Positions 1 to 9,138 of a stretch of 64,000 nt of DNA are shown in pieces; position 1 is the stretch's first letter, and each line of letters begins with the position of its first letter. The position numbers and the translations under genes were made by a program. Under the pieces are notes generated by a model, which did not search any database, was not told where the DNA came from, and worked only from the letters and a program-made list of their open reading frames with translations. Source of the DNA: Desulfuromonadaceae bacterium (GTDB lineage: Bacteria; Desulfobacterota; Desulfuromonadia; Geobacterales; Pseudopelobacteraceae); NCBI GenBank assembly GCA_028687585.1, contig JAQTZV010000020.1, positions 48,739 through 112,738 on the forward strand, read 5' to 3'.

Positions 1-129
1 GATCAGGTTTGCTACCGTATCATCAATTGCCCCTCCCAAAAATATAATCCGTTCTTTAAGCAGGCGAGAATAAATGTCATACGCCCTCTCGCCTCTTCCG
101 CTCTGTTCTACAACCATTGGGATATACAT
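1..129 (-). CDS. clpP: ATP-dependent Clp protease proteolytic subunit, N-terminal fragment (cut by window edge)
   Basis: The first 43 codons of ClpP are visible; the rest lies outside the window. The reading begins [20 protein letters not shown] and continues through the ERIIFLGG segment, which is the characteristic N-terminus of the serine protease ClpP. ClpP assembles into a tetradecameric chamber and degrades proteins delivered by ClpX or ClpA. The start is supported by a strong AAGGAG five bases upstream. It lies 76 bases downstream of the trigger factor gene on the same strand, the common tig-clpP(-clpX) order. The active-site residues are outside the window, so only identity, not integrity, can be judged. 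Confidence 0.93.
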   Translation of the reverse strand, partial: MYIPMVVEQSGRGERAYDIYSRLLKERIIFLGGAIDDTVANLI

Positions 130-205
130 GTGTTCTCCTTAGTAAGCCAGAAGACATCATCTGCGGTATTCCGGCAGAAAATGACGTCTCAACCTACTTT
201 CAGGG

Positions 206-1513
206 CTAGGCTGTTTTCAGCTGCTCTGCGTCAACTACAGTGACAACAGCACGGTCAATGAGAAGAGAAATTGCTTTATCTTCTTTTATTTCCGAAATGA
301 TCGAGCCCTTGGCATTCTGGTTTGTACTGTAGTACTCTTTGATACGATCAAGCATTTCAGGATTTCCGGCAGCAATTTTTTCATACTGTACAGCCAGATC
401 ATCATCTGATACGGAAATATTCTCTTTTTCCACCAAAGCCATCAGCAGCAGTCCACCCCTGACTTTATCAATAGCATCTTCACGGAAGCGGGCCCGGAAT
501 CCTTCTGCATCAAGTCCCATCATCTCCAGTGTCATCTGCTGGCTCTTGAGCCGATTTTTAAGGTTCTCGAACATGTGATCAAGCTGACGCTTTACCATTG
601 ATTCCGGAACATCCAACGGATTCTTTTTAATCAGGGCCTGAATAACCCGCTCTTTAAATTCATTATCGATACGGTCGGTTTCATGCTTCTCATGATACTC
701 AACCATTTTGGCACGTAACGCATCCATGGTCTCATATTCACCGAACTGCTGGGCAAACTCATCGTTCAACTCCGGAAGTTCCTTGCGCTTGACCTCTTTT
801 ACCGTAACCGTAAAAATACCTTTTTTTGCGATGGCTTCAGTTTCGTTACCGGCCGGAAGGTCAAGGGCAAATTCCTTTGTAGCGCCGGATTTCAAGCCGA
901 CCAACTGCTCTTCAAAGCCGGGAATCAGTTTATTGGAGCCGACTTCTACCTCAGCACTCTGGGCGCCGCTGTTTTCGTCAGGTGAGCCTTCCAGCGCAAC
1001 AGAGTACTCAACAGATACGGTGTGGCCATTTTCTATAACGGCATCTTCGTCAAGCGGAATCAGCTGTGCCATGTTTTCCTGCATACGCTTTAATTCGCCG
1101 TCAACGTTTTCAGGTTTTGCGACATACTTTTCTTTGCTGACAATCAGGCCGGTATATTCGCCTAACAGTATCTGCGGCATGACATCAAAAACAGCACTGT
1201 ATTTAAACGGAACACCCTGCTCTAGGATATCGCTTTCAATCGTAGGGGAATCAAGCGGCTCAACCTTGTGCTCATCCAGCGCCTTGTAAAGAGTCTCCTG
1301 ATACAAACGCCGCATGACGTCATCACGCATGGCATCGCTGTAGGTACGTTTAATTAACTGCATGGGTGCCTTACCGGGACGGAATCCCTGGAGTTTGGCT
1401 TTTTTCTGGATTGCTGAATATGCTTTATCGATCTCTTCGTTAACCCGTTCAGCCGGGATTTCGATGGTGATCTTTTTTTGAACCGAGCTGATGTCTTCGA
1501 CGTGAACCTGCAT
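206..1513 (-). CDS. tig: Trigger factor (ribosome-bound chaperone / peptidyl-prolyl isomerase)
   Basis: This 435-residue protein has the length usual for trigger factor. The N-terminal ribosome-binding domain carries the docking signature GFRPGKAP at residues 43-50, which contacts protein L23 beside the exit tunnel. An FKBP-type domain follows at roughly residues 150-245, and the rest is the helical chaperone body. It binds nascent chains on the ribosome and delays misfolding. The start is preceded by AGAGGA with good spacing. The gene lies upstream of clpP in the same direction and downstream of the tRNA-Leu gene, with a 77-base gap that could hold its own promoter. Nothing looks broken or unusual. 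Confidence 0.97.
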   Translation of the reverse strand: MQVHVEDISSVQKKITIEIPAERVNEEIDKAYSAIQKKAKLQGFRPGKAPMQLIKRTYSDAMRDDVMRRLYQETLYKALDEHKVEPLDSPTIESDILEQGVPFKYSAVFDVMPQILLGEYTGLIVSKEKYVAKPENVDGELKRMQENMAQLIPLDEDAVIENGHTVSVEYSVALEGSPDENSGAQSAEVEVGSNKLIPGFEEQLVGLKSGATKEFALDLPAGNETEAIAKKGIFTVTVKEVKRKELPELNDEFAQQFGEYETMDALRAKMVEYHEKHETDRIDNEFKERVIQALIKKNPLDVPESMVKRQLDHMFENLKNRLKSQQMTLEMMGLDAEGFRARFREDAIDKVRGGLLLMALVEKENISVSDDDLAVQYEKIAAGNPEMLDRIKEYYSTNQNAKGSIISEIKEDKAISLLIDRAVVTVVDAEQLKTA

Positions 1514-1593
1514 GGTAGCTATCCTCTTCTATAGTTGAAATGTAATGTTTGCATTAAATAATGATTATTGAAACAAACATTGGGGAATCCGGA

Positions 1594-1678
1594 TGGTGCG
1601 AGAGAGGAGACTTGAACTCCTATACCTTTCGGTGCCAGATCCTAAGTCTGGTGCGTCTGCCAATTCCGCCACTCTCGC
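1594..1678 (-). tRNA. tRNA-Leu, anticodon UAG
   Basis: Read on the minus strand, a seven-base acceptor stem GCGAGAG pairs with CTCTCGC, followed by discriminator A and an encoded CCA (1594-1596). The anticodon arm is CCAGA-CTTAGGA-TCTGG, giving anticodon UAG, which reads CUA and related leucine codons. The long variable region and the D-arm GG are typical of a class II leucine tRNA. The length is 85 bases including CCA. A good sigma-70 promoter lies about 65 bases upstream. Confidence 0.96.
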
Positions 1679-1741
1679 ATCTGTCTTGAACCATGAAACG
1701 ATTGATCATGGTTGCATTCTGTTGGGGTAAAAAGATTTTTA

Positions 1742-1770
1742 ACAATATATGATGATGATCGATTGGTCAA
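1742..1770 (-). promoter_or_regulatory. Sigma-70-type promoter for tRNA-Leu
   Basis: On the minus strand TTGACC (1765-1770) and TATTGT (1742-1747) are separated by exactly 17 bases in an AT-rich stretch. Transcription would begin near 1735, leaving a short leader before the tRNA 5' end at 1678. It is called from sequence match only. Confidence 0.6.
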
Positions 1771-1810
1771 GAAATTATTAAAAAACAGGCCATATACGTT
1801 GCTTTGTTTG

Positions 1811-2146
1811 TTAACCGCCGGCAAGCTTTACCTTGAAGCCGCGAGCCTGCAGCTCTGCTGATAGCACATCACGATGATCGCCCTGAATTTCGATAACACC
1901 CTCTTTTGCGGTCCCGCCACAGCCGCACCTTTTCTTGAGCACCCCTGCCAGTTCCTTAATCTCCGGGTCAGAAAGCGGGATACCACTGATGACAATTACC
2001 GTACCGCCACCCCTCCCCTTCACCTCCCGTCGCAAGCGTACAAAACCATCGCTCTTGTGCGGCGCCGTTTTTTGTGCGGGACCGTTCTGCTTTATACGCC
2101 CCGATTCTGTTGAATAGACGGGAATGCTGTCGGACCAGTCTGTCAT
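1811..2146 (-). CDS. SUI1/YciH-family translation factor-like protein
   Basis: This 111-residue protein contains a SUI1 domain over about residues 35-110, including the glycine-rich [12 protein letters not shown] segment and the [13 protein letters not shown] loop typical of bacterial YciH. SUI1 proteins are related to eukaryotic eIF1; bacterial members are thought to influence start-site fidelity, but their role is poorly defined. The start codon overlaps the nadE stop as ATGA, so it is the last gene of a translationally coupled run with nadE and the amidase. Assignment to the family is secure; a specific function is not. Confidence 0.85.
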   Translation of the reverse strand: MTDWSDSIPVYSTESGRIKQNGPAQKTAPHKSDGFVRLRREVKGRGGGTVIVISGIPLSDPEIKELAGVLKKRCGCGGTAKEGVIEIQGDHRDVLSAELQARGFKVKLAGG

Positions 2147-2964
2147 TTGCCCCAGTCCCGTGCATACCTGAAATCGCGGTCAATCGTACGGTTCGACACC
2201 TTGGCGATGACCGGCAGGCGGCGCTTGAAATGAGAATTCTGGATCTTTGAATGGATTGCTGCGACAAACTCCGTATCGAAGCCGGCGGCGATCAGCTCCG
2301 GTTTTGTCCAGCGCTGATCCACCATGCGATAAAGAAGCTCATCCGCCTGACGGTACGTGAATCCCAACTCTTCCTCATCGGTCTGTCCGGCCCAGAGATC
2401 GGCGGAGGGCTGCTTCTCGATGACCTCTGTCGGAACGCCCATTTCCGCGGAGAGTTGCCATACCTGGCTTTTGTAAATGTCGCCGATCGGATTCAGAGCC
2501 GAAGCCATGTCTCCGTAAAGTGTACCATAGCCAAGCAGCAGTTCCGTCTTGTTGCTGGTGCCGAGTACCAGAGCGCCCAGAAGTGCCGAGTGGTCGAACA
2601 GTATTGTCATTCGCTCTCTGGCCATTTTGTTGCCGCGCCGCATATTATTTGCATCGGGGAACATCTCGAAATAGGCGTCCACCATCGCCGTGATCGGTAT
2701 CACGGAAAAGTTGATGCCGCACGCCGTTGCCACCAGCCGTGCGTGTGCCTCACTTTCCGGATTGCTCGTTTTATAAGGCATACAGATGGCATGAACGTTC
2801 TCCGGGCCGAGCGCCTCGGCGGCGATGAACGCTACCAGAGCCGAATCGATCCCGCCTGAGAGCCCCAGTACCACCTTGTTGACGCCGACCTTTCGAACCT
2901 CATCCCGCACGAAACCGACAAGAAGTTTTCTCAGCAATTCAGTGTTGGCGAGCAGAGCAGGCAT
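2143..2964 (-). CDS. nadE: NAD+ synthase, synthetase subunit
   Basis: This 273-residue protein is the ATP-pyrophosphatase domain of NAD+ synthase. The PP-loop signature SGGIDSA is at residues 36-42, with further conserved stretches such as [13 protein letters not shown] and [16 protein letters not shown]. It adenylates nicotinic acid adenine dinucleotide and amidates it to NAD+. The adjacent upstream gene encodes a nitrilase-type amidase that probably supplies ammonia from glutamine. The two are separate genes here, whereas many bacteria have one fused polypeptide. Its ATG overlaps the amidase stop (ATGA), and its stop overlaps the next gene's start, which implies co-translation. Confidence 0.94.
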   Translation of the reverse strand: MPALLANTELLRKLLVGFVRDEVRKVGVNKVVLGLSGGIDSALVAFIAAEALGPENVHAICMPYKTSNPESEAHARLVATACGINFSVIPITAMVDAYFEMFPDANNMRRGNKMARERMTILFDHSALLGALVLGTSNKTELLLGYGTLYGDMASALNPIGDIYKSQVWQLSAEMGVPTEVIEKQPSADLWAGQTDEEELGFTYRQADELLYRMVDQRWTKPELIAAGFDTEFVAAIHSKIQNSHFKRRLPVIAKVSNRTIDRDFRYARDWGK

Positions 2965-3812
2965 CAGCGCCCCCTTTCGAGTGCGATGCGGCCAAGCTCC
3001 TGCATCGTCACAAACAGATTTTCGTCACGCATCATCGGTGAAAAGATGCGTTCACGGCGCAGCGCCCCTTCATCAACCCTGGCGGTGACAAAGTCCTCTT
3101 CCAGCAGCGCCCCCCGGACGACCGATTCACCCGACGGCGCAACATATTCCGACCCCCCCCAGAAGTTGACGCCATCCTCAAAGCCGACCCGGTTGCTGTA
3201 GAGCACCCGGCAGTTGAGAAACAGTGCGGTGGTCGAGGTCAATTTCTGCCAGGCCGAGGCCGAGCCGAGCGCATCACCTTCAATGCCGCGGGCCGGACTG
3301 CTCGACAGACAGATCAGCGTCGTTGCGCCATCCATGGCGAGAATATAGGAAGCCGACAGGTGCCACATGTCTTCGCAGATCAACAGGCCGAAACGACCGA
3401 ACTTTGTGTCGAAAGCCCGGAACGATTCGCCATGAGCCAGGTAGCGCTGCTCGTCAAACAGCCCGTAGGTCGGCAGATATACTTTGCGGTGCAGGTGACG
3501 GATGGCGCCGTCCTCCAGATACAGGGCTGAATTGAAGAAGTGATAGTCATCAGTCTCTTCGACGAAACCGATGGCGATGGAAATACCCTTTGAGAGTTCA
3601 ACCAAGCGGAAGATTTCCGGAGAGTCGATGCGCAGCGCCACATCGGGGACGAGGTCTTTCAGAAAATAACCGGACAGCGCCAGCTCCGGAAACACAACCA
3701 GATCGGCTCCGGCTTCCCGTGCTTTGACAATCTCCCGCTCAATAACGGCCAGGTTATCGGCAATGCAGCCAAGCTTCGGCTTTATTTGAGCCAGAACAGC
3801 GGTAAAATCCAT
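2964..3812 (-). CDS. Carbon-nitrogen hydrolase, probable glutaminase subunit of NAD+ synthase
   Basis: This 282-residue nitrilase-superfamily protein has the Glu-Lys-Cys triad in place: E43 in [11 protein letters not shown]110 in [10 protein letters not shown] and C146 in LLICEDMWH. These surroundings match the amidase domain of glutamine-dependent NAD+ synthases. It is placed directly before nadE with a 4-bp ATGA overlap, so it most likely hydrolyses glutamine and channels ammonia to NadE as a split two-subunit enzyme. The start is preceded by AAGGAGT. It is 15 bases downstream of yraN. An independent omega-amidase role is possible but less likely given the context. Confidence 0.85.
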   Translation of the reverse strand: MDFTAVLAQIKPKLGCIADNLAVIEREIVKAREAGADLVVFPELALSGYFLKDLVPDVALRIDSPEIFRLVELSKGISIAIGFVEETDDYHFFNSALYLEDGAIRHLHRKVYLPTYGLFDEQRYLAHGESFRAFDTKFGRFGLLICEDMWHLSASYILAMDGATTLICLSSSPARGIEGDALGSASAWQKLTSTTALFLNCRVLYSNRVGFEDGVNFWGGSEYVAPSGESVVRGALLEEDFVTARVDEGALRRERIFSPMMRDENLFVTMQELGRIALERGR

Positions 3813-3827
3813 GGCGGTAACTCCTTA

Positions 3828-4250
3828 TTAATACGCTACATCGAAGGCGTTTTTAATGTGATCGATAGCGTGTTGGCCGTCAGTATGCAACAGAATGGCA
3901 ATTACGTCAAACCGTGCGTTGGTGTCAAGCAGCTTGTTTTTCAAGAGCCAGGTCAGCGCCGCCTTGGATATCTGACGCTGCTTGAACGGCGTCACCGCCA
4001 GTTGCGGCACACCGTAAGAAAGCCCCCGGCGGGCTTTGACCTCGATAAAGACCAGGCTCTTGTCCCCCGGATCACGGGCGATAATATCAACCTCGCCCCC
4101 CTTGCAGCGGAAGTTGCGTTCCACGATCCGGTAGCCGCGCGCAATCAGAAAATTGGCAGCGACCTCCTCGCCAAGTTCGCCCGTTCCCTTATTGCCGCCC
4201 GATACTGTGGGAGGAATTGCAGCGGGCTTATTCCAGTCGAACAGATTCAC
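3828..4250 (-). CDS. yraN: UPF0102 (YraN-family) endonuclease-like protein
   Basis: This 140-residue protein has the YraN signature: an N-terminal GELGEEVAANFLIARGYRI helix-strand and a restriction-like nuclease core, GGEVDIIARD followed by LVFIEVKARR. These supply the Asp and Glu-x-Lys metal-binding residues of the PD-(D/E)xK fold. The family often sits near rnhB, rsmI or processing genes and is thought to act in nucleic acid metabolism, but its substrate is unknown. The start overlaps the stop of the aldehyde oxidoreductase gene (ATGA), so it is translated as part of that operon. The length is normal. Confidence 0.9.
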   Translation of the reverse strand: MNLFDWNKPAAIPPTVSGGNKGTGELGEEVAANFLIARGYRIVERNFRCKGGEVDIIARDPGDKSLVFIEVKARRGLSYGVPQLAVTPFKQRQISKAALTWLLKNKLLDTNARFDVIAILLHTDGQHAIDHIKNAFDVAY

Positions 4251-5986
4251 GGCTGCTCTTCCAGAAACCGTTTATCGAAAAAACAGCCATCACCATTCAA
4301 TCCGCGAATGCGGTAGTACTTGTCCAGCTCCTCCTCAAAGCGCACCTTGTCAATGGGATGGATGTCAATGCCGTCGCCGCTGCTCCCTGCTTCCATGAAA
4401 AACCGCTCCGGCAGCATGTCGTCCTTGCGCGCAAAGCCGTTGGCGCAGTTGTAATAGCGCTCGGTCAGCACGATCCGCTTGCCGATTTCCTTGAGCCGTT
4501 GCGGCGAATAGGCGATGCCGGTGACGGCGGTCAGCAGTTCGGCGTACTCCTCCAGACTGGCGCCGAAGAAGGCGAATTTGCAGGCTACCAGGCTGTCAAC
4601 GGCGGCGTTGGTATCCTCGGCGATACTTATGATACGGGCTTTGCCGGAAAAAGAGAATCGGTCAGTCGGCACCGGCTTGCGCAGAATTTCGTGAGAGATC
4701 GGATAGGCGCGCAGGTGACAGCCGCCGCGATTACTGGTGCAGTAGGCCAGTGCCATGCCGTAGGCGCCGCGCGGGTCGTAGGCAGGAAGCTCCAGCGATT
4801 TGACGCTCATGGAAAGCTCAGCGTGCCCCAACTGTTCTGCCAGGCGGCGAGAGCCGAGCGCCAGCAGTTCACCATCCCCCCGCCGTTGAGCGATATCGTT
4901 CAGCATCTCCGGCAGTTCTTCGGCGGTAGGAAATGATCCTCTGATTTCTCCCCAGGCCGAAAGGGTGGCCGCAGCCGTGATGGTGTCCAAGCCCAGCTCG
5001 TTGCACAGGTCATTTGATGTGATGATGCTATGCAGGGCGTCGATGTTGTTCAGTGCGCCGAAGTGGGACGCAGTTTCGTATTCCGGCAGCGCCTTGCCGA
5101 TACTTGACGATTTTTTGCACTGGATCGGGCATCTGTAACAGCCGTCTTTTTTCGCTCCGCATGCCTCTTTCATTGCCGGGCCGGAATAGTGGCCGGAATT
5201 TTCGAAAAAGGTCTTGCTGAAGTTTGCCGTCGGGGCCATGCGGCGCTGCGCCATCAGATCTACCAGCACCGGCGTGCCGAATTCAGCAATCCCCAGCGGG
5301 CCGAAGATCACCGGAGAAGCCTTAAAAAGCCGCATGATATCCTGGCGGGCCTTGTCAAACAGGGCAGGATCAGCAATGCCGGTCTTCTGTTCTCCGCTTA
5401 CCGTCACCGCTTTCAGGTTTTTACTCCCCATGACCGCGCCCATGCCGCCGCGCCCGACGGAATTTCCCTCTCCCATCATGATGTTGGCAAACAGGACGCC
5501 GTTTTCACCGGCCGGGCCGATCGCTGCCACACTGCCCCGCTCTTTGAGGGCGGCAACAGTCATCGGGATATTGCCTCCCCAGAGATGGTCAGCCTGCAGA
5601 ATTTCAACGGTATCCGCTGTTATGGTCAGCACAACCGGTTGCGGGCTTCTGCCGGTAATGAACAGAGCATCAACGCCGGCCGCTTTGAGACGCCAGGCGA
5701 AACGTCCACCGGCGGAGCAGTCGTAGATAGTGCCGGTTAAAGGTGATCGGGAAACAACAGAAAGACGGGCTGAAGTTGGAGCCGGGGTGCCGCATAAGGG
5801 ACCTGTGGCAAAAATAAGCGGCATCTCCGGGTCGAACGGGTCGAGCGTGAAATAGTCGCGCATCAGTCGTACACCGAGGCCGCGACCGCCGAGATACTCC
5901 TCAAGCAACCGGGGGGGGAGCTCTTTACGACACGAAGTTCCCGCAGTCAGGTCAACCGTGAGTATTGTGCCGGTCCAGCCATTCAT
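4247..5986 (-). CDS. Aldehyde ferredoxin oxidoreductase (tungsten/molybdopterin enzyme)
   Basis: This 579-residue cytoplasmic enzyme of the AOR family oxidises aldehydes to acids with ferredoxin as electron acceptor, or runs in reverse. The N-terminus carries YLGGRGLGVRLM, the middle has the pterin-binding GRGGMGAVMGSKNLKA (179-194), and the Fe-S cluster ligands are C283, C286 and C290 (CYRCPIQC) with a distal C469. It lies in a coupled operon: its ATG overlaps the gph stop and its stop overlaps the yraN start. No dedicated electron-transfer partner is adjacent. The natural aldehyde cannot be read from the sequence; candidates include aldehydes from amino acid or alcohol breakdown. Confidence 0.93.
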   Translation of the reverse strand: MNGWTGTILTVDLTAGTSCRKELPPRLLEEYLGGRGLGVRLMRDYFTLDPFDPEMPLIFATGPLCGTPAPTSARLSVVSRSPLTGTIYDCSAGGRFAWRLKAAGVDALFITGRSPQPVVLTITADTVEILQADHLWGGNIPMTVAALKERGSVAAIGPAGENGVLFANIMMGEGNSVGRGGMGAVMGSKNLKAVTVSGEQKTGIADPALFDKARQDIMRLFKASPVIFGPLGIAEFGTPVLVDLMAQRRMAPTANFSKTFFENSGHYSGPAMKEACGAKKDGCYRCPIQCKKSSSIGKALPEYETASHFGALNNIDALHSIITSNDLCNELGLDTITAAATLSAWGEIRGSFPTAEELPEMLNDIAQRRGDGELLALGSRRLAEQLGHAELSMSVKSLELPAYDPRGAYGMALAYCTSNRGGCHLRAYPISHEILRKPVPTDRFSFSGKARIISIAEDTNAAVDSLVACKFAFFGASLEEYAELLTAVTGIAYSPQRLKEIGKRIVLTERYYNCANGFARKDDMLPERFFMEAGSSGDGIDIHPIDKVRFEEELDKYYRIRGLNGDGCFFDKRFLEEQP

Positions 5987-6645
5987 AATCGCTGGACAGA
6001 GATCTGCGCGATGGCTTCACACAGCTCCGTGGGTGCAGACACTACCGTATCGGCTCTGCTCAGTTCGGCCATGTCGCCATATCCCCACGAACAGGCAATC
6101 GTCATCATGGCGGCGCGCTGACCGGACTCAACATCGTTGATGCTGTCGCCGATCATGACGCATTCGTGGGGCGGGACACCCAGCTTTTCGGCGATTTTTT
6201 GCAAGGGGAGTGGGGACGGCTTCCTTTCCGGATAGGTATCTCCACCGCACGCGCATTCAAAAAGGCCGTCAATACCAAGATCACGCAGGAGCAGATGGCA
6301 GAGATCTTCGTTTTTATTGGTAATGACGGCCATTCTGACGTGGCTGGCAGCAAGGTCACTGAGGGCACCCTGTATCCCCGGATACAGACGGCTTTTCTCC
6401 GCAATATGCTCCCGGTTATACGCCAGAAACATGGCAAGAGCACTGACAATATCTGCTTCAGAAAAACCGGGAAGTATCTGTTGGATAAGATGACGGGAGC
6501 CCTTGCCGACTTTTACCCTGACATCCTTCTCACACATCTGCGGTAGTGAAAACGCCTCCCGGACATGATTGACCGCATCAGTCAAATCTCCAAGCGAGTC
6601 AACCAGCGTGCCGTCGAGGTCAAAGAGAACGGCACGGATTCTCAT
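5983..6645 (-). CDS. gph: HAD-family phosphatase, probable phosphoglycolate phosphatase
   Basis: This 220-residue HAD hydrolase has motif I DLDGTLVDS with nucleophile D9 and acid D11, motif II VITNK, and motif IV GDSINDVESG. The helical cap between motifs I and II and the overall length match Gph, which removes phosphate from 2-phosphoglycolate formed by DNA repair. Close relatives act on other small phosphates, so the substrate is inferred. The ATG overlaps the yhbY stop and the TGA overlaps the AOR start, each as a 4-bp junction, so it sits in the middle of a translationally coupled series. Confidence 0.85.
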   Translation of the reverse strand: MRIRAVLFDLDGTLVDSLGDLTDAVNHVREAFSLPQMCEKDVRVKVGKGSRHLIQQILPGFSEADIVSALAMFLAYNREHIAEKSRLYPGIQGALSDLAASHVRMAVITNKNEDLCHLLLRDLGIDGLFECACGGDTYPERKPSPLPLQKIAEKLGVPPHECVMIGDSINDVESGQRAAMMTIACSWGYGDMAELSRADTVVSAPTELCEAIAQISVQRL

Positions 6646-6938
6646 GCCGCTTTAGGAAGAACGATAACGGGTGTTTTGGCAGCCCGGTAGAGGAGAAACG
6701 TCTTGCCGAGAACTTGCGCAACATCGGCCTGGCATGCCTCGGCCAGAGCGACGGAAGCTTCATGCTTGTCGAGCGTGCTGCTCTCAAGAAGCTTCACCTT
6801 GATCAGTTCGTGATGGTCAAGAGAGGTGTTCAATTCAGTAATCAAAGCGGGCTCAATCTCTTTTTTACCAATCTGGATAAGAGGTTTCAGTTTGTGCCCA
6901 AGGGCCCGCAGGTGTCGTTTCTGTTTTCCGGTCAACAT
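6642..6938 (-). CDS. yhbY: CRM-domain RNA-binding protein, YhbY family
   Basis: This 98-residue protein is essentially a single CRM domain, beginning LTGKQKRHLRALGHKLKPLIQIGK, the signature of bacterial YhbY. YhbY associates with pre-50S ribosomal particles and probably assists assembly. The nearest SD-like AGGAG is about 11 bases from the ATG, rather distant, and lies inside one arm of an inverted repeat (6947-7004), so translation could depend on RNA structure. It is the upstream member of the ATGA-linked gph-AOR-yraN run. Confidence 0.92.
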   Translation of the reverse strand: MLTGKQKRHLRALGHKLKPLIQIGKKEIEPALITELNTSLDHHELIKVKLLESSTLDKHEASVALAEACQADVAQVLGKTFLLYRAAKTPVIVLPKAA

Positions 6939-6946
6939 ATGGTTGT

Positions 6947-7004
6947 CAGCTCCTGATGGTGTAATAAGTATAAACGTTGAAGCTATAGCATATCAGAGGA
7001 GCTG
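6947..7004 (-). repeat. Inverted repeat enclosing the yhbY Shine-Dalgarno sequence
   Basis: CAGCTCCTGAT (6947-6957) is complementary to ATCAGAGGAGCTG (6992-7004) apart from a two-base bulge, with a 34-base loop. On the minus-strand transcript the downstream arm holds the AGGAG in front of yhbY, so pairing would hide it. Whether the upstream arm is transcribed depends on read-through or promoter position; a TATACT-like box lies inside the loop and could place the start after the first arm. Confidence 0.4.
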
Positions 7005-7012
7005 CTGGCAAA

Positions 7013-9103
7013 TCACAATTGCTTCTGAAGAATTCGATTCAGCTCATCGACCGTTGTAACAGCGGGGTAACAGGTACCCGGCACACAGAGGGATAGCGTG
7101 AGGGGGATCGGCTGTTTTTCACTCCGGATTATCAGGTTCTTGATGGCATGATTATGAAGGGCTGCATTGAGTGCAACGGCTTCAGGACAGCCCGTATCGC
7201 CCGAAAATGTTGCTGTTGTCGGCTCCGAGGCCAATTGTGTGAGGAGCTGCAGAGCGCCCAGATGCCCCAGCGGGTTCAGTTCAATATCACCCTGAATCCC
7301 GTTCAGTGCCGAGCGTGCGGAGTCAAGGAGTTCCGGTCTGTCGTCGATCCAGGCCAGTCGATACAGCAGGTGGGCAGTGCGGGCTAATGCCGACGGAGTA
7401 ACACCGTCGTGGTCGGACGATACGCGTGCCGGCATCTGCTCGGCGTCATGGCCGATGAGAGTGAACTCGCCGGAGTCGGGATCACGAAACAGGTCCAGGA
7501 GGTTCCCGGCAAGAATTCGCGCCTCTGCCAGCCAGTTCTGATCAAGAGTCGCCTCAAACAGGTCCAGCATTCCTCCGGCCAGAAAGGCGTAATCCTCCAA
7601 AAAACCGGGAACATCAGACGCCCCGTTCAGATAGCAGCGCAGCACCCTGCCGTCGTTGCGGCGAAGCCTGGTGGTTATACATGTTGCTGCCCGGGCGGCA
7701 CAGTCAGCGTATTCCGGCTTGTTGAAGGTGGCAGCTGCAGTGGCGAGCGCCGAAATCATCAGGCCGTTCCAGGAGGTGATGATCTTGTCATCCCGCAGAG
7801 GGCGGATACGCTCTTCGCGTCGCTTCAGGAGTTTCGCTCGACATCGTTCCAACAGTTCGTATGTCTCATCGCTATTCAAACGGTGGTGAAGACAATACTC
7901 ATCCAGAACAACCGGGACGGTGAGGATGGTCGCCCCCTCGAAGTTTCCTTCATCGGTTACCGCATGGTAGTGGCAGAACCGTTCGGTGTCCGATCCGAGG
8001 CAGGCGTCGATTTCGCGCTTATCCCATAGATAGAATTTGCCTTCAACCCCTTCTGAATCAGCATCAAGAGCCGAACAAAAGGCACCTTCCACCGTTTGAA
8101 GTTCCCGTACGACAAACGTGAAAATATCTTCAGTCATGTCACGGCAGAATGGCTCTCCCGTGACACGGAAGGCCTCCGTTGCAACCCGGGCCAGCATGGC
8201 CTGATCGTACAGCATCTTCTCAAAGTGAGGCGCCAGCCAGAACTGATCGACTGAGTAACGGTGCACTCCGCCGCCAAGCTGATCCCAGATGCCGCCACTC
8301 CTCATCTTTCGCAGGGAATGGAGCGCCATTCCCACAGTTTCTTCACCTCCGGTTTCTCTCTGCCCAATCAGCCAACTCAGGTAGATCGGCATCGGGAATT
8401 TTGGAGCACCACCAAAACCGCCGTTTGTCGGGTCATAGATTCTTTTCAGGGTCTGCAGTGCTTTTTCGCTAATGGCCGTTATGTCAAGTGCACTCTCGTT
8501 TGTCCGGATCTTCCGCGAATTATCCAGCGCCTCCATGATCCCCTGGCAGTTTTTCTCGATCATATCCGGCCGTTGTCGCCAGAGCGCGGCAATATTGGCG
8601 AGCAGCTCCATCAGGCCGCCCATTCCCCGGCCTCCTCGCTTGGGGAGGTAGGTAATCGCCATAAACGGCCGCTTCTCCGGAGTCATAAAGATATTCAGCG
8701 GCCAACCGCCGCTTCCGGTCAGCGTCTGCGAAACAGCCATATAAAAATCATCAATGTCGGGGCGTTCCTCCCGATCGACTTTAATGCAGACAAAATGGCG
8801 GTTCAGCAGGGCAGCGACCTCACCGTCCTCAAACGATTCATGGGCCATAACATGGCACCAGTGACAGGTGGCATAGCCGATTGAAAGCAGGATCGGCAGG
8901 TTCTCCGAGCGGGCCCTGTTGAAGGCGTCTTCACCCCATTCGTACCAATTGACCGGATTCTCGGCGTGTTGCATCAGATAGGGACTGCGGGCAAAGATCA
9001 AGCGGTTGAAGCGTTCACCGCCGTCAGCAGGAAGCGTGGTTTTGTCGATAACGGTCAGAGTGGCGACATATGCGGCGGTATCGAGAGAGGAGGTCATATT
9101 CAT
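7013..9103 (-). CDS. DUF255 thioredoxin-like domain protein (YyaL / SPATA20 family)
   Basis: This 696-residue protein has an N-terminal thioredoxin-like domain containing [17 protein letters not shown], the family's CxxC-like signature, followed by [15 protein letters not shown]. The rest is an alpha/alpha-toroid resembling N-acylglucosamine epimerases ([27 protein letters not shown]). The family is conserved from bacteria to human SPATA20, with no agreed reaction. The start has AAGGAATAACG before the ATG. It lies between a sensor kinase gene and yhbY on the same strand, so it may head or join that operon. The length and the main conserved blocks appear complete. Confidence 0.88.
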   Translation of the reverse strand: MNMTSSLDTAAYVATLTVIDKTTLPADGGERFNRLIFARSPYLMQHAENPVNWYEWGEDAFNRARSENLPILLSIGYATCHWCHVMAHESFEDGEVAALLNRHFVCIKVDREERPDIDDFYMAVSQTLTGSGGWPLNIFMTPEKRPFMAITYLPKRGGRGMGGLMELLANIAALWRQRPDMIEKNCQGIMEALDNSRKIRTNESALDITAISEKALQTLKRIYDPTNGGFGGAPKFPMPIYLSWLIGQRETGGEETVGMALHSLRKMRSGGIWDQLGGGVHRYSVDQFWLAPHFEKMLYDQAMLARVATEAFRVTGEPFCRDMTEDIFTFVVRELQTVEGAFCSALDADSEGVEGKFYLWDKREIDACLGSDTERFCHYHAVTDEGNFEGATILTVPVVLDEYCLHHRLNSDETYELLERCRAKLLKRREERIRPLRDDKIITSWNGLMISALATAAATFNKPEYADCAARAATCITTRLRRNDGRVLRCYLNGASDVPGFLEDYAFLAGGMLDLFEATLDQNWLAEARILAGNLLDLFRDPDSGEFTLIGHDAEQMPARVSSDHDGVTPSALARTAHLLYRLAWIDDRPELLDSARSALNGIQGDIELNPLGHLGALQLLTQLASEPTTATFSGDTGCPEAVALNAALHNHAIKNLIIRSEKQPIPLTLSLCVPGTCYPAVTTVDELNRILQKQL

Positions 9104-9138
9104 CGTTATTCCTTGTTGTGCGGAAAAAAACCGCCGGG

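Noticed and set aside
8261..8884. A 207-residue plus-strand frame opposite the DUF255 gene
   Set aside because: Antisense to a conserved protein and without recognisable domains.
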